A DNA stretch of 36,335 nt from Lachnospiraceae bacterium. GTDB lineage: Bacteria; Bacillota; Clostridia; Lachnospirales; Lachnospiraceae. The notes beneath the pieces are model-generated. The model ran no database searches and was not told where the DNA came from. It saw only the letters and a program-made list of their open reading frames with translations. Positions within the stretch are counted from its first letter, which is position 1; every line of letters starts with the position of its first letter. Positions 16,533-24,810 of the stretch are shown here, piece after piece. The DNA lies in NCBI GenBank assembly GCA_017544835.1, contig JAFYDI010000031.1, positions 1 to 36,335 of the forward strand, given 5' to 3'. Made by a program: the position numbers and the translations under genes.

Positions 16533-17430
16533 CATCGTATTATACATCGGTATAGCGGCAGCAGTGCTGGGAGTCGGCTCATTTCTATGGAGCCGTATCA
16601 GTACCAAGAAGACGCTTGACCGGGTTGAAGAACTTATAGATAAGGCCATAGATGGTGATACTTTTCAGGAAAGCTTTTCTGAAGAAAGGACTTCCCGCCT
16701 TGAGACTAAGCTCACCGAGTACCTGCGGGCTTCGGGCGTATCGGCACTTAACGTTAAGAATGAGCGCGACAAGATTAAGACACTCATTGCCGACATTTCT
16801 CACCAGACAAAGACACCTATCGCGAATCTTGTGCTTCACAGCGAGTTGTTAAAAGAATCCGACTTAAACCCCGAGCAGGAAGAATGCGTAGATGCAGTCT
16901 TAAGAGAGAGCGACAAGCTTCGATTTCTTATAGATGCGCTGGTTAAACTGTCACGCCTTGAGAACGGAATCTTAAGCCTTAACCCTGCCAAAGAAAGCGT
17001 TTCTTCAATTGTTACGGAAGTTGCTGCCGAAATGAATAGTAAGGCTGACAAAAAGGGACTTTATATTAAGACCGATTTGCCTGATGGGGACGTTTCGGCT
17101 TCTTTGGACAGAAAATGGACTGCTGAGGCTCTCATCAATATAGTGGATAACGCTGTCAAATATACTCAGACCGGCGGAATTACGCTAAGTGTCAAAGACT
17201 ATGAGATGTTTGCCTGCATCACGGTTAAAGACACGGGTATCGGAATTGCCGAGGAGGATATCCCTAAGATTTTCGGAAGATTCAATCGCCTTGAGTCTTC
17301 AAGAAACGAGGAGGGTGTCGGTATAGGACTTTACCTTGCAAGGGAAATAGTTAAGCTTGAGGGTGGCTACATGAAAGTGTCATCTAAGCTTGGAGAGGGC
17401 TCTGAATTTGCTGTTTTTCTTAAAAAATAG
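16522..17430 (+). CDS. Sensor histidine kinase with one membrane helix
   Basis: This 302-residue protein has one N-terminal membrane helix (about residues 4-21), a short linker and then a HisKA/HATPase_c kinase core: ISHQTKTPIANL with phospho-His94, N-box DNAVKYT, G1 DTGIGI and G2 GVGIGLYL. No extracellular sensor domain is present, which recalls kinases that sense through a partner transporter. The ABC permease downstream has large outside loops and could be that partner. The gene overlaps the response regulator, and a second ATG one codon later is also usable. Confidence 0.93.
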   Translation: MMNDIVLYIGIAAAVLGVGSFLWSRISTKKTLDRVEELIDKAIDGDTFQESFSEERTSRLETKLTEYLRASGVSALNVKNERDKIKTLIADISHQTKTPIANLVLHSELLKESDLNPEQEECVDAVLRESDKLRFLIDALVKLSRLENGILSLNPAKESVSSIVTEVAAEMNSKADKKGLYIKTDLPDGDVSASLDRKWTAEALINIVDNAVKYTQTGGITLSVKDYEMFACITVKDTGIGIAEEDIPKIFGRFNRLESSRNEEGVGIGLYLAREIVKLEGGYMKVSSKLGEGSEFAVFLKK

Positions 17431-17432
17431 CA

Positions 17433-17501
17433 GAATCTTTCAAAACTGACATAATTTAAATTTATTTTTGAAAGATTCTTGAAAGAATCGGGTGAGATAA
17501 T
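17433..17501 (+). promoter_or_regulatory. Direct-repeat regulator site and promoter for the ABC genes
   Basis: TTGAAAGATTC (17468-17478) is followed immediately by TTGAAAGAATC (17479-17489): two copies in tandem with an 11-bp period, the usual layout for OmpR-family sites. A third copy lies inverted at 17433-17443. A TGAGATAAT extended -10 (17493-17501) follows, so the tandem pair overlaps the -35 region. Confidence 0.7.
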
Positions 17502-17533
17502 CTGTATGTGGAAGGGAACTTCCCATGCAGATT
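17499..17533 (+). promoter_or_regulatory. Imperfect dyad between promoter and ABC ATPase
   Basis: AATCTGTATGTGGAAG pairs imperfectly with CTTCCCATGCAGATT (17519-17533), followed by an AT-rich run and then the AGGAGA ribosome binding site. The predicted start of transcription falls inside the left arm, so it may act as a DNA dyad instead of an RNA hairpin. Confidence 0.4.
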
Positions 17534-17555
17534 ATTTTAATTTAGGAGAAAACAC

Positions 17556-18236
17556 ATGAATATACTTGAGGCAAAAGGGTTAAAGAAAATATACGGAGAA
17601 GGAGAAAATAAGGTAAACGCTCTCAGAGGTGTTGACCTTGAAGTTAAGAAAGGCGAGTTTGTTGCCATCGTCGGAACTTCCGGAAGCGGCAAGTCAACGC
17701 TTCTTCATATGCTCGGCGGTCTCGACCGTCCTACGGAAGGCGAGGTAATCATAGAGCAAAAGGACATTTCCAAGCTCAAAGACGAAGAGGTGACAATCTT
17801 CAGAAGAAGAAAAATCGGTTTCATTTTTCAGGCATTTAATCTTGTACCGGTATTAAACGTATATGAGAACATAGTTCTTCCGATTGAACTTGACGGAGCC
17901 AAAATCGACAAGGACTTTGTGGAAGAAATCATCAATACACTTGGTCTTTCCGGCAAAAAGGAAGCGCTTCCGAATCAGTTGTCGGGTGGCCAGCAGCAGA
18001 GAGTTGCCATCGCAAGAGCGCTTGCTTTCAGACCTGCGATTATCCTTGCGGATGAGCCTACCGGTAACCTTGATTCCAAGACCGGTCAGGATGTTTTAAG
18101 CCTTTTAAAGGTCTCCGCCGAGAAATTCTCGCAGACCATCGTAATGATTACTCACAACGACGAAATAGCTCAGCTTGCAGACCGAATTATCAGAATCGAA
18201 GACGGTTGCATAGTATCCAAGGGTGAAGGGAGATAG
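17556..18236 (+). CDS. ABC transporter ATP-binding protein (MacB/BceA type)
   Basis: This 226-residue ATPase has Walker [10 protein letters not shown] (about residue 40), Q-loop [18 protein letters not shown], signature [15 protein letters not shown], Walker [12 protein letters not shown] and switch His ITHND. The sequence is typical of the MacB/LolD/BceA group whose partners are FtsX-like permeases. The permease gene begins 5 bp later. With the two-component system upstream, the set looks like an antimicrobial-peptide or envelope-stress module. Confidence 0.95.
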   Translation: MNILEAKGLKKIYGEGENKVNALRGVDLEVKKGEFVAIVGTSGSGKSTLLHMLGGLDRPTEGEVIIEQKDISKLKDEEVTIFRRRKIGFIFQAFNLVPVLNVYENIVLPIELDGAKIDKDFVEEIINTLGLSGKKEALPNQLSGGQQQRVAIARALAFRPAIILADEPTGNLDSKTGQDVLSLLKVSAEKFSQTIVMITHNDEIAQLADRIIRIEDGCIVSKGEGR

Positions 18237-18241
18237 GAAAG

Positions 18242-20878
18242 ATGCGTGTAAATAACAGAAAATGCGTGCGCCGCATCGGAGTCAGAAGCCTCCTTACCAA
18301 CAAAAGAAGAAACATCATAGCCATCGCGGCAATTGCGCTCACAGCAATTCTTTTTACAACATTATTTACCATAATGATGTCCATCAGCTCTACATATGAG
18401 ACCAATAGTTTCAGACTGCTCGGCGGATATGCACATGCGACCTTTAAAGATGTTACCGATGAAGACATTGCCAAGCTTACATCCCATAAGCTGATTAAAG
18501 AATATGGTGAGAGAATTGTCCTCGGAGTATCGGCGGAGGCTCCCTTTACCAAGCGCTCAGCCGAAATCAGTTACATGAATGACAATGATACAAAATGGTC
18601 ATACATAAAGCTCAAAGAAGGTCATCTTCCCACTTCAGGCAAAGAAGTAATCATGGACACCGAAGCCTTAAGGCTTCTGGGTGTTGAGCCTAAGCTCGGC
18701 GAAGAGATAACTCTTTCTTTTAACATTCTCGGATTCGAAGACGAGAGCGCCATAGTATTGGATACTTTCACTCTTGTAGGTTACTGGGAGTTTGATCAGT
18801 TGTGTCCCGCTCACTTCATAAATGTTTCCAAAGAATACGCAGATGAGTTTGGAAAGATGATTACGGAAAAAGGCTACGAACCTTTAAGAGCCAATCTTGA
18901 TGTAATGTTTTCCTCTTCCGTAGACATAGAAGGCAAGATGTGCCGAGTTGCCGAGGAAAGCGGATTTACATTTTCGCAGCCCGAAGCAGATAACTATATA
19001 AGATTTGGTGTTAATCCGGGCTATACATTTGCAAAAGGCTCAGATATGTTCACACCCGCTACAATTGCTTGTATTCTTGCTTTTGCAGTGCTCGTTATCT
19101 TTACAGGTTACCTGATTATCTATAACATTTTCCAGATTTCGGTGGTGGGAGACATTCGTTTCTATGGACTTCTTAAGACCATCGGCACCACATCAAGACA
19201 GATAAAGAGAGTCATTAGGATTCAGGCGCTGGCTTTGTGTGTTATCGGAATTCCGCTGGGAATCTTACTCGGATACGGTCTCGGCGCAATCCTTATGCCT
19301 GTAGTCATTAGAATGAGCACCATGTCGGCCGATGCCATAACCATAAGCACATCCCCCGTAATATTTGTTGCTTCCGCATTATTTGAAATCCTTACGGTTA
19401 TAGTTTCAACTGCCAAGCCCGGCCGACTTGCCGCCAAGGTATCTCCCGTCGAGGCAGTCAGATATACCGAAGGTAGTGGTGTTAACGGAAAAAGAAAGAC
19501 TACCAAAGGCGCCAAAGTTATTTCAATGGCCATCGCCAACGTTGGCAGGAACAAGAAAAAGACCGTGCTTGTATTTATTTCTTTGGCCTTTGCACTGGTA
19601 ATACTTAATTCCGTGAATCTTTTCGTAGGCGGTTTTGACAGAGAAAGATGGATTGCAGCTACCGATGCAACCGACTTTTTGGTAGCCAATACTCAGTACT
19701 TCAAATTTAACGGCGCAAGTCGCAGTTCCATCAGCACAGAAGAGATTGAAGCCATCAAAGAAAACACAAATGCTTCATTATGGGGAGAAGCTTACGAAGT
19801 AACAGGATACACTGTATACAAGGCAAACGAAGCGCAGTACCGTGAATATGTCGATAGCGTACCGGGAGGACAGCCCTACCAAAAGCCGCAGGAAGATGGA
19901 GGATATTACTTAGGCTCATTTATTGAGGCAATTAATCCTGCTTTGACAGAATCGCTTAAGGTATATGAAGGTGATATAAGCCTTTTAAATGATAAAAGCG
20001 GAAGATATGTTGCGCTTTTATCTGATGATGAATCTTACAAGTACCTTAAGGACGATCCCAACGCCTTCAAGATAGGAGACAAAATCACATATGGCAGACC
20101 CGAGACGGTGCTGACACTGGATAAGAGAACCGGTGAGATTCCCGGCGAAGGCGTTATCTACGATGATAATATCGAAGAAGAATTTATCGATGTAACCGAG
20201 TGTGAGTTTACAGTATGTGCGTACGTAGGTGTTCCCATTTCTTTAAGCCTTCGCAAAGGTTCCTTCGGAAAAGACGGGGTTTTAGGCGCAGATACAGCCA
20301 AAGAAGTATTCGGTGACAGCGTAGTTCCTATGTTTGTAGCATTCAACACCGACAGCGAAGCCGATGAAGCCGCAGCTGAACAGTATTTAAGCAATCTCTC
20401 CAAGGAATCCGCAGGAGAATTGGAATACGAGAGCAAGGAGATAAAAAGAAAGGAATTTGAAGATTTCAAGAACATGTTCGCTATTTTCGGCGGCGTGCTT
20501 GTGGCAATTATCGGAATGGTAGGCGTGCTCAACTTTATAAATGCCATCATGGCAGGTATTATTGCACGAAAGAACGAAATAGCAGTGCTTCAGGCAATCG
20601 GAATGACCGGCAAGCAGGTTAAAGAGATGCTTGTCACGGAAGGCTTGATATATACAGTCGGAGCCGGAGTAATAGCACTTGTGCTGTCTGCGATGCTTAC
20701 ACCCCTTTTAAATGCGACTATTGAGAATATGTTCTGGTTCTATTCGGGTCATTTCTCAGTCACTCCCGTGCTCATTATGATTCCGATATTCGCACTTGTA
20801 GGCTTCCTCATTCCTGCAATTTCATACAAAGGACTTACTAAAGTAAGCGTGGTCGAAAGAATCAGAGAACTGGGTTAA
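18242..20878 (+). CDS. FtsX-like ABC transporter permease
   Basis: This 878-residue protein has about eight membrane helices: one near residue 24-48, three around 270-395, one around 438-458 and three around 745-862. Two large extracytoplasmic regions (about 50-270 and 460-740) lie between them. This is the duplicated MacB_PCD-FtsX layout of Gram-positive permeases. Conserved FtsX features are visible at GLLKTIGTTSRQIKRVIRIQ and AVLQAIGMTGKQVKEMLVTEGL. It lacks the ten-helix layout of BceB, so a specific Bce assignment is not made. A bidirectional terminator follows. Confidence 0.93.
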   Translation: MRVNNRKCVRRIGVRSLLTNKRRNIIAIAAIALTAILFTTLFTIMMSISSTYETNSFRLLGGYAHATFKDVTDEDIAKLTSHKLIKEYGERIVLGVSAEAPFTKRSAEISYMNDNDTKWSYIKLKEGHLPTSGKEVIMDTEALRLLGVEPKLGEEITLSFNILGFEDESAIVLDTFTLVGYWEFDQLCPAHFINVSKEYADEFGKMITEKGYEPLRANLDVMFSSSVDIEGKMCRVAEESGFTFSQPEADNYIRFGVNPGYTFAKGSDMFTPATIACILAFAVLVIFTGYLIIYNIFQISVVGDIRFYGLLKTIGTTSRQIKRVIRIQALALCVIGIPLGILLGYGLGAILMPVVIRMSTMSADAITISTSPVIFVASALFEILTVIVSTAKPGRLAAKVSPVEAVRYTEGSGVNGKRKTTKGAKVISMAIANVGRNKKKTVLVFISLAFALVILNSVNLFVGGFDRERWIAATDATDFLVANTQYFKFNGASRSSISTEEIEAIKENTNASLWGEAYEVTGYTVYKANEAQYREYVDSVPGGQPYQKPQEDGGYYLGSFIEAINPALTESLKVYEGDISLLNDKSGRYVALLSDDESYKYLKDDPNAFKIGDKITYGRPETVLTLDKRTGEIPGEGVIYDDNIEEEFIDVTECEFTVCAYVGVPISLSLRKGSFGKDGVLGADTAKEVFGDSVVPMFVAFNTDSEADEAAAEQYLSNLSKESAGELEYESKEIKRKEFEDFKNMFAIFGGVLVAIIGMVGVLNFINAIMAGIIARKNEIAVLQAIGMTGKQVKEMLVTEGLIYTVGAGVIALVLSAMLTPLLNATIENMFWFYSGHFSVTPVLIMIPIFALVGFLIPAISYKGLTKVSVVERIRELG

Positions 20879-20909
20879 AGACAACAAAATAGCGTAAAAC
20901 ATACCAAGA

Positions 20910-20956
20910 AAACTCCCGAAATGATACGAAACCGATATCGTCTCGGGAGTTTCTTT
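20910..20956. terminator. Intrinsic terminator after the ABC permease
   Basis: AAACTCCCGA (20910-20919) pairs with TCGGGAGTTT (20943-20952), followed by CTTTAATAATTTT. The A-rich left flank means it could also work on the minus strand. Confidence 0.75.
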
Positions 20957-21013
20957 AATAATTTTGTAGCAAGTGCCGTGGTAGAATAAAGCCCTAGGGG
21001 AAGGATTTATACT

Positions 21014-22738
21014 ATGAGACACAGGAGTATCAAAGGGGAGATTCCGACAGGGCTCCCGGGAGGTTTCTTTATATACGAAAACGGCGGAAATGACAAGATT
21101 CTTTTTGCCGATGAAAACGTAATTCGTCTGTATGGGTGCGAGACTCTGGATGAGTTTTTGGAGTTCACGAATCATTCTTTTGCCGGCATGGTGCATCCCG
21201 AAGATTACAATAAAATACAGAATCAGATTCAGGCGCAGACTATGTTCGGCGAGAAGCGTCATGACTATGTCAGATACAGGATTGTCACCAAGGATGGCTC
21301 TACCCGTTATATAGAGGATTTTGGACATTTGATGCACGGAGAAAACGGCAAGAGCTTTTTCTACGTGTTTATTGTGGATGTAGACAGAAACGAATATTTT
21401 AACCGAAGCAGGAATTCTTATGCCGAGGCTGAAATCCTTTCCATGAATAACGAGACCGATCCGTTAACGGGTCTTTATAATATGTCGTTCTTCTATCAAA
21501 GCGTTCAGCGGCTTCTTGTCTCACCCAAAGAACGCAGGAAGCAAATATCTATAATTCATTTCGATATTCCTAACTTTAAACTGTTTAATGAAAGAAACGG
21601 CTTCCGCCTGGGTGACGAGCTTTTGTGCGACCTTGCCAAGATAATAAAAGAAGAATTCAGGGATGAGATTTCCTCGCGATTTTCTGACGACCACTTTGTG
21701 GTATGCGCAAAACTTCCCAAAGAAGAGGTTATCGAAAAGACCGAAGCAGTTTATAAAAGGTTACTTCTTTTGGAAGACACCGCGAAACGTGTAAGAATCA
21801 AGGCGGGAATCTATTATATGGACTGGCGCGTTGCTGAGATTGGTCTTGCCTGCGATCATGCGCGACTTGCCTGTAACAGTATTAAGGGCAGGCACGATGT
21901 GTTTTATTGCGTATACGATGAAATGCTACGCGAGAAACTTCGTAAGCAGCAATATGTGTTGGATCATGTAGACGAAGCAATCGAGAATAACTATATTAAG
22001 GTGTATTATCAGCCTGTTATCAGGGTTAGGACCGGAGAAATATGCGGGTATGAGGCTCTTGTCAGATGGGTAGACCCGAAGTTCGGCCTTCTTTCGCCGG
22101 GAGATTTTATCGAGACGCTTGAACAGTTCCACCTGATTCATAAAATCGACCAGTGTGTGCTTGAACAGGTTTGCAAGGACTACAACAAGATAATCGAGAA
22201 CGGTGAACCCGTGGTGCCTGCGTCTATAAATATATCAAGGCTCGATTTTGAACTTTGCGACATTTCCACGATTATTGAGGAGACGCGAAAGAAATACAAA
22301 GTTCCGCGTGAGATGCTCGATATTGAGATTACCGAGAGCGCAATGAACGATAATGTCGGTCATATCAAGAGCGAGTGCATTAAGATGCGTAATCTTGGAT
22401 ATCAGATATGGCTTGATGATTTCGGAAGCGGGTATTCGTCGCTTAATTCCCTTGCGGAGTATTCTTTTGACGTTCTTAAGCTCGATATGGTCTTCTTAAG
22501 AAGTTACGACCACAACACCAAGACGGGAACGCTCATGAATTTTATTGTGGAGGGGGCTCGAGGAATGGGTATTATTCCTCTTTGCGAAGGTGTTGAGACA
22601 ATTGACCATTATAACTTCTTAAGAGAAATCGGTTGCGAAAAGGCGCAGGGATACTACTTCGGTAAGCCGATGCCTATGGAAGAAACCAGAAAGATGACCA
22701 AGGATAAAGGAATGAAGTACGAAAAGTATAAGTTGTAA
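21014..22738 (+). CDS. PAS-GGDEF-EAL protein, probable c-di-GMP phosphodiesterase
   Basis: This 574-residue soluble protein has a PAS domain (about residues 15-130; VHPEDYNKI, YRIVTKDGSTRYIEDFG), a GGDEF-like domain (about 150-300; DPLTGLYNMSFF) and an EAL domain (about 320-565). The GGDEF site reads SDDHF near residue 222, so cyclase activity is unlikely. The EAL site looks intact: GYEALVRW, NISRLDFE, DIEITESAM, LDDFGSGYSSL, LKLD and EGVET. It probably hydrolyses c-di-GMP under PAS control. It starts at an ATG after AGGGGAAGG and is flanked by terminators, so it is a single-gene unit. Confidence 0.93.
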   Translation: MRHRSIKGEIPTGLPGGFFIYENGGNDKILFADENVIRLYGCETLDEFLEFTNHSFAGMVHPEDYNKIQNQIQAQTMFGEKRHDYVRYRIVTKDGSTRYIEDFGHLMHGENGKSFFYVFIVDVDRNEYFNRSRNSYAEAEILSMNNETDPLTGLYNMSFFYQSVQRLLVSPKERRKQISIIHFDIPNFKLFNERNGFRLGDELLCDLAKIIKEEFRDEISSRFSDDHFVVCAKLPKEEVIEKTEAVYKRLLLLEDTAKRVRIKAGIYYMDWRVAEIGLACDHARLACNSIKGRHDVFYCVYDEMLREKLRKQQYVLDHVDEAIENNYIKVYYQPVIRVRTGEICGYEALVRWVDPKFGLLSPGDFIETLEQFHLIHKIDQCVLEQVCKDYNKIIENGEPVVPASINISRLDFELCDISTIIEETRKKYKVPREMLDIEITESAMNDNVGHIKSECIKMRNLGYQIWLDDFGSGYSSLNSLAEYSFDVLKLDMVFLRSYDHNTKTGTLMNFIVEGARGMGIIPLCEGVETIDHYNFLREIGCEKAQGYYFGKPMPMEETRKMTKDKGMKYEKYKL

Positions 22739-22762
22739 TAAACTGTTATAATGGAAACGCAA

Positions 22763-22794
22763 AAGAAGTTGCTCTTTCGTGGCGGCTTCTTTTT
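22763..22794 (+). terminator. Intrinsic terminator after the EAL gene
   Basis: AAGAAGTTGC (22763-22772) pairs, with two G-U pairs, with GCGGCTTCTT (22782-22791), running into TTTT. Confidence 0.65.
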
Positions 22795-22834
22795 CTGCAT
22801 TTTGGAGGTATTAAAATTTCATAAAGTTGTTCCT

Positions 22835-22858
22835 TATCACGTGGTTGTGTGATACAAT
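22835..22858 (+). promoter_or_regulatory. Probable degV promoter with small dyad
   Basis: TGATACAAT is an extended -10 (TACAAT at 22853-22858). TATCAC (22835-22840) and GTGATA (22849-22854) form an inverted repeat overlapping it, a possible operator. Confidence 0.45.
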
Positions 22859-22921
22859 ACACGCAGTATTGAAAACTACATTGGATAAAATTTAGTTTGA
22901 AGAGGAAGAAGGAACAGAGAA

Positions 22922-23752
22922 ATGGTTAAAATTATCGCAGATTCGGCATGCGATTTGAAGGATTATCCGGGTATTGTATTTGAGACGGTTCCGTTAACGT
23001 TGTCGACGGAGGAGCGTACTTACACAGATGATAAGGGTTTGAATCTTCATGAAATGCTGGATTATTTCTACGCTCATCATGGACGCTCATACACCGCATG
23101 TCCGTCTACACAAGCTTGGCTTGATGCTTTTGACGGGGCAGATGAGATTTATGTTGTGACTATCACAAGCGGTTTGTCGGGAACTTATAACAGCGCTTGC
23201 GTGGCAAGAGATCAGTATGTTGAATTGCATCCCGAAGCTAAGGTGTGCGTTGTGGATTCTTTGTCCACGGGCCCCGGTGAGGTGCTGATACTTGAAAAGA
23301 TTGTAGAGCTTAAGAATGCAGGTAAGACTTTTGAAGAAGTAAAAGCTGCCATTACAGGATACAGGGACAAGTTAAGATTGTTCTTCGGCCTGCGCTCCCT
23401 TCACAATCTTGCTCAAAACGGTCGTGTGAGCAAGATTGTGGCGTCGGCTGTAGGAATTATGAATATTCGCATTCTCGGTACCGCGAGCAAAGAAGGCACA
23501 ATTGAACCAGTTGCCAAGTGCCGTGGCGAGAAGAAGCTTATCGAGACGATTGTTTCGGAGTTTAAGAAGATTGGTTTTAAAGGTGGTAAAATCCGAATCT
23601 GCCATGTTGAAAACGAGGCGCTTTCTACCGCTATTGTGACCAAATTGAAGGAAGAATTCGGGAAAATTGATATAAAAAGTATTCTTTCAGGCGGCCTTTG
23701 CGGCTTCTATGCAGAGCGCGGCGGCATAATTATAGGTTGCGAGTGTTCGTAA
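22922..23752 (+). CDS. DegV-family fatty-acid-binding protein
   Basis: This 276-residue protein of the DegV family shows the start VKIIADSACDL, the loop ITSGLSGTYNSA, GRVSKIVASAVGIMNIRILG and the C-terminal GGLCGFYAERGGIIIG. Family members bind fatty acids in the cytoplasm and hand them to the FakA kinase for phospholipid synthesis (FakB role). No fakA gene is in the window. The ATG follows an AGGAAGAAGGA site. A strong terminator follows, so it is transcribed alone. Confidence 0.92.
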   Translation: MVKIIADSACDLKDYPGIVFETVPLTLSTEERTYTDDKGLNLHEMLDYFYAHHGRSYTACPSTQAWLDAFDGADEIYVVTITSGLSGTYNSACVARDQYVELHPEAKVCVVDSLSTGPGEVLILEKIVELKNAGKTFEEVKAAITGYRDKLRLFFGLRSLHNLAQNGRVSKIVASAVGIMNIRILGTASKEGTIEPVAKCRGEKKLIETIVSEFKKIGFKGGKIRICHVENEALSTAIVTKLKEEFGKIDIKSILSGGLCGFYAERGGIIIGCECS

Positions 23753-23779
23753 TTCGCACACACATGTACATGAGATAGG

Positions 23780-23820
23780 CACAGACTTTCGCATTTTTGC
23801 GAGGGTCTGTGTTATTTTTT
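23780..23820 (+). terminator. Strong intrinsic terminator after degV
   Basis: CACAGACTTTCGC (23780-23792) pairs over 13 bp with GCGAGGGTCTGTG (23799-23811), followed by TTATTTTTTT. Confidence 0.9.
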
Positions 23821-23918
23821 TGCAATTTTACAGATGACAAAGAAAGAAATTGTATTTTTAGTGTCGAAAATTGAGAAAATTCAGACCCAACAAGAGGAAA
23901 AATTGTCAAAAATGTAAA

Positions 23919-23947
23919 TTGTTAATTCATACGATATGGCATACTAT
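23919..23947 (+). promoter_or_regulatory. Promoter of the first acidic lipoprotein
   Basis: TTGTTA (23919-23924) and TACTAT (23942-23947) are separated by 17 bp. Transcription from near 23954 would give an 80-nt leader. Confidence 0.6.
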
Positions 23948-23968
23948 ATGTTTCGTTGCTGTCGGAGA

Positions 23969-24009
23969 TGCCTATACGGTTTCTAGAGCCCGGTAACTCC
24001 CCGGTGGCA
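23969..24009 (+). promoter_or_regulatory. Structured 5' leader of the first acidic lipoprotein
   Basis: Outer pairing TGCC (23969-23972) with GGCA (24006-24009) can enclose two small hairpins, GGTT/AGCC (23978-23990) and CCGG/CCGG (23990-24004). This GC-rich leader in an AT-rich region suggests a folded RNA. The CCCGGTAACTCC...GGCAAT part resembles the 3' end of ydaO-type leaders but is far too short for one. No known riboswitch is claimed. Confidence 0.35.
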
Positions 24010-24034
24010 ATGAAATACCTATTTAGGAGGATAA

Positions 24035-24361
24035 ATGATTATGAAGAATAATATTAAATTAGCAGCAATCGTACTTGCAACTATGATGGTAGCAGCTTGC
24101 GGTAAGACCGAAGCTTCCGTATCTGAGACTTCCGTAGAGGCTTCTGTTGAAGCATCTGTAGAAGCTTCCGTAGAAGAGACTGTTGAAGAAGCAGCAACTG
24201 AGGAAGAGACCGAAGCATCTGTTGAAGAAGCAGTAGCTGAAGAAGAGACAGAAGCATCTGTTGAAGAAGTAGCTGAAGAAGAAGCTACTGAAGAAGCTAC
24301 CGAAGAGGAAGCTCCTGTAGAAGTTTCTGAAGAAGAAGCTACCGAAGAAGACGCTGAATAA
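24035..24361 (+). CDS. Acidic-repeat lipoprotein, paralogue 1
   Basis: This 108-residue protein has a lipoprotein signal (KLAAIVLATMMVAACGK, lipid-modified Cys in VAAC). The rest is a low-complexity acidic tail of EASVE, EEAT and ETEASVEE repeats with no folded domain. The protein would be an acidic, disordered chain anchored outside the membrane. Two in-frame ATGs (24035 and 24041) follow AGGAGG; the gene at 27006 has the same M-x-M-K arrangement. It is a paralogue of that gene but lacks its C-terminal domain. Repeat number may vary between strains. Confidence 0.85.
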   Translation: MIMKNNIKLAAIVLATMMVAACGKTEASVSETSVEASVEASVEASVEETVEEAATEEETEASVEEAVAEEETEASVEEVAEEEATEEATEEEAPVEVSEEEATEEDAE

Positions 24362-24396
24362 TTTTCAGTCTTATTTAAGATAGTCAAACCCCTATG

Positions 24397-24434
24397 ACGC
24401 AGTCTTGAGATTTCTTGAGGCTGCGTTATTTTTT
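24397..24434 (+). terminator. Intrinsic terminator after lipoprotein 1
   Basis: ACGCAGTCTT (24397-24406) pairs with GAGGCTGCGT (24417-24426), followed by TATTTTTTT. Confidence 0.8.
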
Positions 24435-24453
24435 TATTGTTCAAAGAATTGTG

Positions 24454-24482
24454 TTGACAATTTCTTTTTCCGATAGTATTCT
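24454..24482 (+). promoter_or_regulatory. Promoter of the 28-codon leader ORF
   Basis: TTGACA (24454-24459) and TATTCT (24477-24482) are separated by 17 bp. Transcription would start about 24 nt before the short ORF. Confidence 0.7.
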
Positions 24483-24512
24483 AACTACAACCTTTAGAAA
24501 GGATTCAAGAAT

Positions 24513-24599
24513 ATGGCACGTTTTTCAGTCACTTACAGACATACCGCTCCAATGACCACTATTACTACCGATAATGGTCTTCTTTGCGTATATGTTTAG
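24513..24599 (+). CDS. 28-residue leader peptide, MxxFSVxxR family
   Basis: This short ORF begins MARFSVTYRHTAPM, continues with a Thr-rich TTITTDNG stretch and ends LLCVYV. AAAGGA (24498-24503) lies nine bases before the ATG and a consensus promoter lies upstream. The peptide start matches the second leader ORF at 31015 (F-S-V and R at the same positions, then Pro and Met). A competing-helix/terminator pair begins right after its stop codon. No known family is recognised; the TTITT run recalls threonine-type attenuator peptides but the peptide at 31015 lacks it. It is more likely a regulatory leader than a secreted peptide, since no signal sequence is present. Confidence 0.65.
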   Translation: MARFSVTYRHTAPMTTITTDNGLLCVYV

Positions 24600-24600
24600 T

Positions 24601-24647
24601 CGGACTGAATAGGTGATTGTAATACAGTAAGCTTAGCCACCTGTCCG
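24601..24647 (+). promoter_or_regulatory. Putative antiterminator helix of attenuator 1
   Basis: CGGAC (24601-24605) and AGGTG (24611-24615) can pair with the continuous stretch CACCTGTCCG (24638-24647), giving 10 bp with a 5-nt bulge. This uses the 5' arm of the terminator at 24637-24667, so the two folds exclude each other. The 5' strand begins two bases after the leader ORF's stop codon, within reach of a terminating ribosome. Confidence 0.55.
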
Positions 24648-24667
24648 TTGCAGACAGGTGGTTTTTT
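24637..24667 (+). terminator. Intrinsic terminator of attenuator 1
   Basis: CCACCTGTC (24637-24645) pairs with GACAGGTGG (24653-24661), followed by TTTTTT. It lies between the 28-codon leader ORF and the methyltransferase gene. Confidence 0.88.
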
Positions 24668-24670
24668 GTT

Positions 24671-24721
24671 AGGCGACGAGCCAAGCGGCTGATGTGCTTG
24701 CACAATCAGACATTTGGCGAC
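24671..24721 (+). repeat. 51-bp dispersed repeat, copy A
   Basis: This segment aligns without gaps to 27671-27721 at about 33 of 51 positions, with GACATTT-GCGAC nearly identical. Copy A contains an imperfect hairpin (CTGATGTGC / GCACAATCAG inside GCCAA / TTGGC). Both copies follow directly on an intrinsic terminator. Confidence 0.5.
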
Positions 24722-24810
24722 CGCATACAATCTCGGATTTCATCATTAAGAAATCCGATGATTATTTAATAGCCTTGGCCAAGGGCATGAGAAAAGAAAG
24801 GGACAAAACG

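Noticed and set aside
23960-24012. Known riboswitch (ydaO, FMN, guanidine-type) upstream of lipoprotein 1
   Set aside because: Only fragments look similar; the leader is too short and lacks the other conserved blocks of each class.
24019-24444. Minus-strand Ser/Thr/Ala-rich open frame opposite lipoprotein 1
   Set aside because: It is the complement of the acidic repeats of a convincing lipoprotein gene; its low-complexity sequence is produced by the repeat, and no start signal is seen.
24513-24599. Reading the 28-residue peptide as a threonine-biosynthesis leader because of its TTITT stretch
   Set aside because: The genes downstream are a methyltransferase and a phosphodiesterase, not threonine genes, and the related peptide at 31015 has no Thr run.
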